From: an uncultured Alistipes sp.
Lineage (GTDB): Bacteria > Bacteroidota > Bacteroidia > Bacteroidales > Rikenellaceae
Length of the DNA stretch: 49,315 bases
Direction: 5' to 3'
Assembly: GCA_944320985.1 (NCBI GenBank)
Contig: CALUJN010000090.1
Coordinates: 1-49,315 of the forward strand
A model generated the notes under the pieces. It worked only from the letters and a program-made list of their open reading frames with translations, had not been told where the DNA came from and ran no database searches. Of the stretch, positions 43,468 through 49,315 are shown one piece after another (position 1 is the stretch's first letter; each line of letters opens with the position of its first letter). The position numbers and the translations under genes are program-made.

Positions 43468-44238
43468 ATGGGAAAGGTAATCGCTTTGGCCAACCAGAAG
43501 GGAGGCGTGGGAAAGACCACCACGGCCATCAACCTGGCGGCGTCGCTGGCCCTGCTGGGCAAAAAAGTGTTGCTGTTGGATGCCGATCCACAGGCCAACG
43601 CCACATCGGGTCTGGGTTTCGACATCAACCTCGAAGGCATCTATGAATGCCTTTCGGGCCAGAAACAGGCCGAAGAGGTGATCCTCCGCAGCCCCGACGT
43701 CAAGAACCTCTGGCTCCTGCCTTCGTCGATCGATCTGGTGGCTGCCGACACCGAACTGCCCAAGATGGAGAACGCACACTTCATCATGAAACGCATCGTC
43801 GACTCCGTACGCGAACGTTTCGACTACATCTTCATCGACTGCTCGCCGTCACTGGGCTACACCACGGTCAACATCCTCACGGCTGCCGACACGGTGCTGA
43901 TCCCCGTGCAGTGCGAATACCTCGCCCTGGAAGGGCTCTCCAAGCTGCTCAACACGATCCGCAAGGTCAAGTCGAGCCTCAACCCGTCGCTCGACATCGA
44001 GGGATTCCTTCTGACGATGTACATGCGCAACCGGCTCAACAACCAGGTCGTTACCGAGGTCCGCGAGCACTTCGGAGAGCTGGCCTACGACACAATAATC
44101 CAGCGCAATATCCGTTTGGGTGAGGCCCCCTCGCATGGAAAACCCGTCATGCTCTACGACGCCGGCGCCGTCGGTTCGGAGAATTACCTGAACCTGGCCC
44201 GCGAATTTTTGAAGCGCAACCGCAAAAAACGCAACTGA
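43468..44238 (+). CDS. parA: Chromosome partitioning ATPase ParA/Soj
   Basis: ATPase of 256 residues that moves ParB-bound origin regions during chromosome segregation. The deviant Walker A KGGVGKTT is at residues 11-18 with both Lys. Other segments are [16 protein letters not shown] (Walker A' and switch), [16 protein letters not shown] (Walker B) and the C-terminal [17 protein letters not shown], all typical of chromosomal Soj. No N-terminal DNA-binding extension, as in chromosomal rather than plasmid type Ia ParA. First gene of parA-parB-DUF5683-transglycosylase-mnmE. Confidence 0.95.
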   Translation: MGKVIALANQKGGVGKTTTAINLAASLALLGKKVLLLDADPQANATSGLGFDINLEGIYECLSGQKQAEEVILRSPDVKNLWLLPSSIDLVAADTELPKMENAHFIMKRIVDSVRERFDYIFIDCSPSLGYTTVNILTAADTVLIPVQCEYLALEGLSKLLNTIRKVKSSLNPSLDIEGFLLTMYMRNRLNNQVVTEVREHFGELAYDTIIQRNIRLGEAPSHGKPVMLYDAGAVGSENYLNLAREFLKRNRKKRN

Positions 44239-44247
44239 CAACTCCGC

Positions 44248-44256
44248 GGGGGGGGG
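44248..44256. repeat. G9 homopolymer between parA and parB
   Basis: Nine consecutive G ten bases after the parA stop, in the 66-base gap before parB. Slippage would alter the spacing but not a reading frame. Confidence 0.8.
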
Positions 44257-44304
44257 CATGGACATGTGCGCTCCTGCGGCACCATATATTAAAGAGGAAC
44301 AGTC

Positions 44305-45177
44305 ATGAAACCACAGAAGGGATTAGGCCGGGGGCTCGACGCGATTTTCGGCAGCGAGGCCCTCGGCGTGAAGCTCAAGCCGATGAGCCAAATGGCCGAG
44401 ATCGAGATCGCCGACATCATCCCCAACCCCACCCAACCGCGAACCCAGTTCGATGAGGAGGCCCTCGACGAGCTGGCCGATTCGATCCGACAGCTGGGGG
44501 TCATCCAGCCCGTGACGGTAAAGAAGACCGCCGAAGGGAAATATATCATCATCAGCGGCGAACGCCGCTGGCGCGCGGCGCAACGCGCCGATCTGAAGAC
44601 CCTCCCGGCCTATATCCGTGAGGTCGACGACGAGAACCTCCACGCCATGGCTCTTGTGGAGAACATCCAGCGTCAGGACCTCAACGCCATCGAAATCGCC
44701 CTGGGCATGCAGCGTCTGATCGACGAATGCCACCTCACGCAGGACGCCCTTTCAGAGAAGGTGGGCAAGAAACGCTCGTCGGTGTCGAACTACCTGCGCC
44801 TGCTCAAGCTACCCGACGAGGTGCAGCTCGCACTCAAGGAGGGGCTGATCTCCATGGGCCACGCCAAGGCCATCGCCGGGGCCTCCGCCGAACAGCAGCT
44901 GCGCGTGCTGAAACGCTGCATCAGGAAGGGACTTTCGGTGCGTCAGGTCGAGGAGCTGGTGCGCACGCTCACCGAAGCGCCGGCCAAAGAGGCACAGAAT
45001 GTGGAGGACGAAGAGTATCCCGAGAGCTACTCGCGACTGGTCGAACAGCTCGAGAACTACTTCTCGGAGGATATCTCGATCAAACGCTCGAAGAACGGCG
45101 GCGGCAAGATCGTCATCGGTTTCAACGACGACCGGGACATCGAGCGGTTCATCGAGCGATTCAGCAAACGCCCCTAA
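44305..45177 (+). CDS. parB: Chromosome partitioning protein ParB/Spo0J
   Basis: DNA-binding CTPase of 290 residues that loads at parS and spreads. Start KGLGRGLDAIFG is typical. The ParB/Srx nuclease-like CTP domain has PNPTQPRTQFDEEALDELADSI and GERRWRAA at 85-92. A helix-turn-helix follows (LSEKVGKKRSSVSNYLRLLKLP, about 150-172), and the C-terminal dimerisation part carries the family end segment KIVIGFNDDRDIERFIERF. No parS-like palindrome (TGTTnCACGTGnAACA type) was noticed in the window. Encoded 66 bases after parA. Confidence 0.95.
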   Translation: MKPQKGLGRGLDAIFGSEALGVKLKPMSQMAEIEIADIIPNPTQPRTQFDEEALDELADSIRQLGVIQPVTVKKTAEGKYIIISGERRWRAAQRADLKTLPAYIREVDDENLHAMALVENIQRQDLNAIEIALGMQRLIDECHLTQDALSEKVGKKRSSVSNYLRLLKLPDEVQLALKEGLISMGHAKAIAGASAEQQLRVLKRCIRKGLSVRQVEELVRTLTEAPAKEAQNVEDEEYPESYSRLVEQLENYFSEDISIKRSKNGGGKIVIGFNDDRDIERFIERFSKRP

Positions 45178-45191
45178 ATTCGGCAGACAAG

Positions 45192-46361
45192 ATGGCGAAG
45201 ATCCGGTTTTTCCTGTTGCTCGTTGCGGCGGTCGTGTCGGGAATGCACACCGTCCGGGCTCAGTTGCCGCGCAGTGCCCGCAGCATTGTGCGGGGCGGCA
45301 TGTTCCAGAAACCGGATTCGCTCAGGGCTCAGCGCGACTCGATCCGCTTTGCGGAGCTCGCGTTGCGAATCGACTCGGCACAACAGATCGACTACGCGGC
45401 AGACTCGGCCGCCGTCGCAGCCCTGCGCACGGACGATCTGCGAAGCCTCGATTCCGTTGCCTTGGCCCGCTATAACGCCGCCTTGCAGGGCATCGACACC
45501 ACAACCAAACGCAAGGTCTACAAAAAAGGCTGGCTGATGAGCGATTCAATGTCGCTCTCGAAGGTGTGCTGGATCTCGACGGTGCTGCCCGGATACGGAC
45601 AGGTCTACAATAAACAGTACTGGAAACTGCCGATTCTCTACGGACTGGTCGGCACGGGACTGGGCCTCTACATCCACGAAAACAAAACCTACAAGCCCCT
45701 TCGGCGCCAGTACGACTCCTATACGAACGTCAGCCTCTCGCGGACACCCGAACTCGACGCCCTGCAGACGAAGATGATCCGCAGCAACACCCGCCGGCAG
45801 GTCTATCTGGGAATTACCATCGCCTCATACATCTATTTCATCGGAGATGCCGCCGTGAGCTACAAGACCAACGAGGTATCGTCGGTCAAGAAGGCCACGA
45901 CGCTGGCCTGCATCTTCCCCGGGGCGGGACAGATCTACAACCGCAGTTATTGGAAGGTGCCGTTCGTGGTGGGAGGCTTCGCCTCGATGATCTACTGCAT
46001 CGACTGGAACAACCGGGGATTCCAACGCTTCAAGAAGGCCTACAACCTGCTCTCCGACTACGAGCAGCACCCCGAAAACTACCCGAACGGCCCGACGGAT
46101 GAGTTCCGCGGACGTTACTCGGCCGACTTCATCAAGAACCTCCGGGACAACTACCGCCGCAACCGCGACCTGTGTATCATTCTCTCGGGAGCGCTCTACG
46201 TTCTGCAGATTATCGACGCACACGTCGACGCACACTTGAAGGACTACGACATTTCGGACGATCTGTCGATGAACCTCGAGCCGCTGGTCAACTACACGTA
46301 TGTTCCGACACTGCAGGGCAACCGTCCGGTCTTCGGATTCAACCTGAGCCTCAACTTTTAG
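45192..46361 (+). CDS. DUF5683 domain-containing membrane protein
   Basis: Protein of 389 residues: signal peptide (about 1-23, VRAQ cut), a charged DSxxF/DSL-rich linker to about 115, then the DUF5683 region. That region holds an internal duplication, LPGYGQVYNKQYWKLP near 133 and FPGAGQIYNRSYWKVP near 241, each followed by hydrophobic helices. Bacteroidota genomes commonly carry this gene between parB and a lytic transglycosylase; the function is unknown. The start at 45192 gives the signal peptide and sits 14 bases after parB. Envelope location is inferred. Confidence 0.85.
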   Translation: MAKIRFFLLLVAAVVSGMHTVRAQLPRSARSIVRGGMFQKPDSLRAQRDSIRFAELALRIDSAQQIDYAADSAAVAALRTDDLRSLDSVALARYNAALQGIDTTTKRKVYKKGWLMSDSMSLSKVCWISTVLPGYGQVYNKQYWKLPILYGLVGTGLGLYIHENKTYKPLRRQYDSYTNVSLSRTPELDALQTKMIRSNTRRQVYLGITIASYIYFIGDAAVSYKTNEVSSVKKATTLACIFPGAGQIYNRSYWKVPFVVGGFASMIYCIDWNNRGFQRFKKAYNLLSDYEQHPENYPNGPTDEFRGRYSADFIKNLRDNYRRNRDLCIILSGALYVLQIIDAHVDAHLKDYDISDDLSMNLEPLVNYTYVPTLQGNRPVFGFNLSLNF

Positions 46362-46364
46362 ACG

Positions 46365-47738
46365 ATGAAAAAACTCCTGATATGCACCCTGCTACTGGCT
46401 ATTGCCGTTCCGGTATCGGCTCTGGACCGCAGCCCCCGAAAGAAAAAACGCTCGAAAAAGAACGACACGGAACAGGTGGAAGCAGTCCCGGCTCAGGATA
46501 CAACCCGTACGATCTGTCCGGAGCCGGTGGACATGGCGACTCCCGAGCCCCCTGCAGAGCCCGAAGTGAACGACATCACATTGGGTCTGACAGCCGAACA
46601 GGCCGATTCGCTGCTGGCCGAGTGGCGGGAGCGGCAACGACAGGATGCCTTCAACGAATTTTTCCGGCACTACATTCTGGAAGACTCGACGGTCATGGCC
46701 GACCAGACTCCCGATTCGGTCTATGCACGCCGGTTGCTGGATCTCGCCTCCCCGATCCAGTTACCGTTCAACTCGATCGTCAAAGGGTATATCAACCGCT
46801 ATGTCGATCCGCGCTCGGGGACGATCAGCCGGATTCTGGGCATGTCGCAATACTACTTCCCGATCATCGAGGAGGAGCTGCTCCGGGCGGGACTTCCGGT
46901 GGAACTGCGCGCCCTTCCGATCATCGAATCGGCCCTCTCGCCGACGGCCGTCTCACCGATGGGGGCCGTGGGTTTATGGCAGTTCATGCCGACAACGGGC
47001 AAGAGCTACGGTCTGGAGATCAACTCGCTGGTCGATGAACGGCGGGATCCACACCGCGCCACGGAAGCCGCCTGCCGTTTCCTGAAGGACCTCTATTCGA
47101 TCTACAACGACTGGACGCTGGCTATCGCGGCCTACAACTGCGGGCCGGGGAATGTCAACAAGGCGCTGGCGCGTTCGGGCGGCAAGACCTTCTGGGAGAT
47201 CTACGACTATCTGCCGCGCGAGACCCGCGGTTATGTTCCGGCCTTCATCGGAGCAACCTACGCCTATGCCTACCACCAACTCCATGACATCGAACCGACC
47301 GAGGCGCCGATTCCCCTTTCGGTGGATACGCTGCACATCAATCGGTTGATGCATCTGAACCAGATCTCCTCGACGATCGACCTGCCGCTGGAGACCTTGC
47401 GGCAGCTCAATCCGCAGTACAAACTGGATATCGTCCCGGCTACGACGAAGTGCTACACGCTGGTGCTGCCGCAACGCAACATTTCGGAGTACATTGCACA
47501 CGAAACCGAGATCCAGGCCAAGGATTCAATGTACCTGAAGGAGTACATCAACCCGGCGAACATCGACAAGAAGAAGAAGGAGCCGAGCGGTACGATCTAC
47601 ATTGTCAAAAAGGGCGACACGCTGGGAGCCATTGCCCGCCGTTATCGCGTGACAACTTCGCAGTTGATGCGGTGGAACAACATCAAAAGCGCCAACAGGC
47701 TTCAGATCGGCCAACGCCTGCGAATCGAAGGACGATAA
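46365..47738 (+). CDS. MltD-like lytic transglycosylase with LysM domain
   Basis: Protein of 457 residues that cleaves peptidoglycan glycan strands. It has a signal peptide (1-20, VSAL), an SLT catalytic domain at about 165-320 with the likely catalytic Glu188 in IIESALSPTAVSPMGAVGLWQFMPTTG, and AIAAYNCGPGNVNKAL as second signature. A C-terminal LysM peptidoglycan-binding repeat follows (about 407-455, YIVKKGDTLGAIARRYRVT). It begins 3 bases after the DUF5683 stop, and its TAA shares a base with the mnmE ATG (TAATG). Confidence 0.92.
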   Translation: MKKLLICTLLLAIAVPVSALDRSPRKKKRSKKNDTEQVEAVPAQDTTRTICPEPVDMATPEPPAEPEVNDITLGLTAEQADSLLAEWRERQRQDAFNEFFRHYILEDSTVMADQTPDSVYARRLLDLASPIQLPFNSIVKGYINRYVDPRSGTISRILGMSQYYFPIIEEELLRAGLPVELRALPIIESALSPTAVSPMGAVGLWQFMPTTGKSYGLEINSLVDERRDPHRATEAACRFLKDLYSIYNDWTLAIAAYNCGPGNVNKALARSGGKTFWEIYDYLPRETRGYVPAFIGATYAYAYHQLHDIEPTEAPIPLSVDTLHINRLMHLNQISSTIDLPLETLRQLNPQYKLDIVPATTKCYTLVLPQRNISEYIAHETEIQAKDSMYLKEYINPANIDKKKKEPSGTIYIVKKGDTLGAIARRYRVTTSQLMRWNNIKSANRLQIGQRLRIEGR

Positions 47739-49099
47739 TGATCCCGGATCACGATACCATCGTCGCGCCGGCCACGGCGCCGGGCGGGGCTCTTGCCATT
47801 ATCCGTGTGAGTGGCGCGGATGCGCTGTCGCTCTGCGATCGGATCTTCCGGGGCGGGCGGCCGCTTGTACAGGCCGCGGCCAATACGGTTCATTACGGCC
47901 GCATCCTGGACGGGGAACGGGTGGTGGATGATGTTTTGGTCACGGTATTCCGGGCTCCGCACTCCTACACGGGCGAGGATTCGGTTGAAATCTCATGTCA
48001 CGGCTCCTCCTATATCGTTTCTGAAACGCTCCGTCTGCTGATCGCTGCGGGTGGTCGCATGGCCCAACCCGGGGAATATACGATCCGGGCCTATCTGAAT
48101 GGCAAACTGGACCTGTCGCAGGCCGAGGCCGTCGCCGATCTGATCGCCTCGTCAACACGGGCGGCCCATACGCTGGCCACGAACCAGATGCGGGGTGGTT
48201 ATTCCGAAGAGTTGGAGGGGCTTCGCGACCAACTGCTGAACCTTAGCTCGCTGCTGGAACTCGAACTGGACTTTTCGGAAGAGGATGTGGAGTTTGCCGA
48301 CCGACAGGCATTACGCGAGACTATGGAACGGATCGGGGCAGAGATCGGTCGACTGTGCAGCTCCTTTTCGCTGGGCAATGCCATCAAGGAGGGGGTTGCG
48401 GTAGCGATTGTCGGGGCTCCGAATGTCGGCAAATCGACGTTGCTGAACCGTTTGTTGAACGAGGAGCGGGCGATGGTCTCGGAGATTGCCGGCACGACCC
48501 GCGACGTAATCGAAGAACGGGTCAATATCGGAGGTGTGCTGTTTCGGTTTCTCGATACGGCAGGTATCCGTGCCACAGGAGATCGATTGGAGCAGATGGG
48601 TATCGAACGCACGATGGAGAGCATCCGCCGGGCACAAATTATCATCCGCTTGCTGGATGCACAGTCCATGGCGGACGGCATGGCGGGCCCGGATCCGGAA
48701 TTCGAGCTCGGCCCCGGGCAACGGATGCTGACGGTAGTGAACAAACTGGATGCAGCACCTGCGAAGTTCCAGTTGCCGGAAGGGGCGATCGGAATTTCAG
48801 CCAAACGGGGAGACGGGGTCGATGAATTGAGAGAAGCGTTGCGCGGGGCCGTGGATACGGAGGGATTATACCACGGCGATCCGGTTGTTTCGAACAGCCG
48901 TCATTACGAGGCGCTGACAGCCGCCCGCGAGTCGCTGGCCCGGGCATTGGCCGGATTGGACGAAGGGCTTCCAGCCGATCTGCTGAGCGAGGAGATCCGT
49001 CCGGTAATTCGCCATTTGGGTGAGATCACGGGACGAGGCGCCATCGCCCCGGACGAAGTTCTGAGCAATATCTTCTCAAAGTTCTGCATCGGAAAATGA
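47738..49099 (+). CDS. mnmE: tRNA modification GTPase MnmE (TrmE)
   Basis: With MnmG installs the carboxymethylaminomethyl group on uridine-34 of several tRNAs. It has 453 residues, normal length. The N-terminal folate-binding domain has DTIVAPATAPGGALAIIRVSG and GKLDLSQAEAVADLI. The GTPase domain (about 222-375) has P-loop GAPNVGKST near 226, GTTRD, DTAGIR and NKLD. The C-terminal FCIGK holds the conserved Cys. The ATG at 47738 overlaps the stop of the transglycosylase gene (TAATG), so it is coupled to it although the functions are unrelated. Confidence 0.95.
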   Translation: MIPDHDTIVAPATAPGGALAIIRVSGADALSLCDRIFRGGRPLVQAAANTVHYGRILDGERVVDDVLVTVFRAPHSYTGEDSVEISCHGSSYIVSETLRLLIAAGGRMAQPGEYTIRAYLNGKLDLSQAEAVADLIASSTRAAHTLATNQMRGGYSEELEGLRDQLLNLSSLLELELDFSEEDVEFADRQALRETMERIGAEIGRLCSSFSLGNAIKEGVAVAIVGAPNVGKSTLLNRLLNEERAMVSEIAGTTRDVIEERVNIGGVLFRFLDTAGIRATGDRLEQMGIERTMESIRRAQIIIRLLDAQSMADGMAGPDPEFELGPGQRMLTVVNKLDAAPAKFQLPEGAIGISAKRGDGVDELREALRGAVDTEGLYHGDPVVSNSRHYEALTAARESLARALAGLDEGLPADLLSEEIRPVIRHLGEITGRGAIAPDEVLSNIFSKFCIGK

Positions 49100-49127
49100 A
49101 GCTCAAAAATCAAAAGTAAAATCAGAT

Positions 49128-49227
49128 ATAAAACGGATATAATTCAAGTGAAATATCGGCTGAAACTCAATGAATTGAGAAAGGTCGAAAAGAGAGCGAA
49201 ATTTTTCATGAGTTATATCCGTTTTAT
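49128..49227. repeat. AT-rich inverted repeat downstream of mnmE
   Basis: ATAAAACGGATATAA at 49128-49142 and its exact complement at 49213-49227, extendable to about 19 bases with one mismatch, enclosing about 70 bases. The right arm is followed by CATTTTTTTG. DNA here is far more AT-rich than all preceding sequence. It could be a weak terminator for mnmE or a recombination or regulatory site. Confidence 0.7.
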
Positions 49228-49243
49228 CATTTTTTTGTTGTTA

Positions 49244-49285
49244 TTTTGTTGCTTGTAACGGAAACAGCAACAAAAGCAACAAAAA
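49244..49285. repeat. TTTTGTTGCT/AGCAACAAAA inverted repeat plus third half-site
   Basis: TTTTGTTGCT (49244-49253), 12-base spacer, AGCAACAAAA (49266-49275), then a further GCAACAAAAA (49276-49285), directly before the ATG at 49288. Looks like a protein-binding site in front of the new gene. Confidence 0.65.
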
Positions 49286-49287
49286 TC

Positions 49288-49315
49288 ATGGGACAATCAA
49301 AAGAACCGATAAGGC
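49288..49315 (+). CDS. Start of a gene running off the window; possible tyrosine recombinase
   Basis: ATG followed by nine open codons, MGQSKEPIR, to the window edge. The KEPIR start in an AT-rich, repeat-flanked setting resembles the N-terminus of Bacteroidota phage-type integrases (tyrosine recombinases), as I recall them. Nine residues cannot prove this, so it is a guess from pattern and context. Confidence 0.35.

Noticed and set aside
44727-45191. Upstream extension of the DUF5683 gene into parB
   Set aside because: It overlaps ParB in another frame and lacks family sequence; the ATG at 45192 gives a proper signal peptide.

Overview
The window reads as chromosome of a GC-rich member of the Bacteroidota, probably a Bacteroidales gut anaerobe of the Alistipes/Rikenellaceae type. 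This taxonomic call is an inference. It rests on (i) many upstream regions carrying the Bacteroidota -7 promoter element TAnnTTTG, a few with TTTG 19-20 nt upstream, (ii) families largely restricted to this phylum (DUF4252, DUF5683, Bacteroidota-type PspC proteins, OstA-like protein, GIN/DUF2807 protein, a 532-residue IorA without ferredoxin domain) and (iii) GC-rich coding DNA. No rRNA, CRISPR array or convincing tRNA gene was seen.

Layout. 1-2820: 3' part of a succinate dehydrogenase/fumarate reductase operon (sdhA, sdhB) followed by a duplicated terminator block. 2860-8889: an envelope-stress-like island made of two divergent operons. Leftward: ECF sigma factor, membrane-anchored putative anti-sigma factor, beta-barrel protein, DUF4252 protein. 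Rightward: PspC, PspC, PadR, GIN-domain lipoprotein, PspC, whose promoter is overlapped by a 7-8-7 inverted repeat that fits a PadR operator. 9036-14195: phosphofructokinase, adenosine-kinase-like PfkB, a glycosyltransferase and DsbD. 14344-17807: a small Cys protein and a secreted GH2 beta-galactosidase. 18081-23575: a complete RND efflux operon (adaptor, pump, TolC). 23576-24135: a non-coding region with a 76-bp tandem repeat. 24136-25150: thioredoxin lipoprotein, ferredoxin and Cys-rich MarR regulator. 25406-31273: a divergent FadR-type regulator and a four-gene operon iorA-iorB-aminotransferase-CoA transferase/hydrolase, which together look like a fermentative route from aromatic amino acids to aryl-acetates.

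31387-36891: HAD phosphatase, AspT/YidE-type transporter, MscS channel, Nudix hydrolase and MFS exporter. 36892-37368: pyrimidine-rich degenerate repeats. 37369-42202: a leftward outer-membrane biogenesis operon (SurA-like lipoprotein, SurA-like PPIase, OstA-like LPS transport protein). 42262-43182: CPBP membrane protease with a hairpin-rich leader. 43468-49099: parA, parB, DUF5683 protein, lytic transglycosylase and mnmE. 49100-49315: sharply AT-rich DNA with inverted repeats and the first codons of a new gene that resembles the N-terminus of Bacteroidota tyrosine recombinases; it may be the edge of an integrated element.

The strongest candidates for under-described biology are the sigma/PspC/PadR/GIN island with its candidate operator, the iorAB-aminotransferase-CoA transferase operon, the thioredoxin/ferredoxin/Cys-rich MarR cassette, the 76-bp repeat array and the possible element boundary at the right end. 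Family names come from reading the protein sequences; no database search was run.
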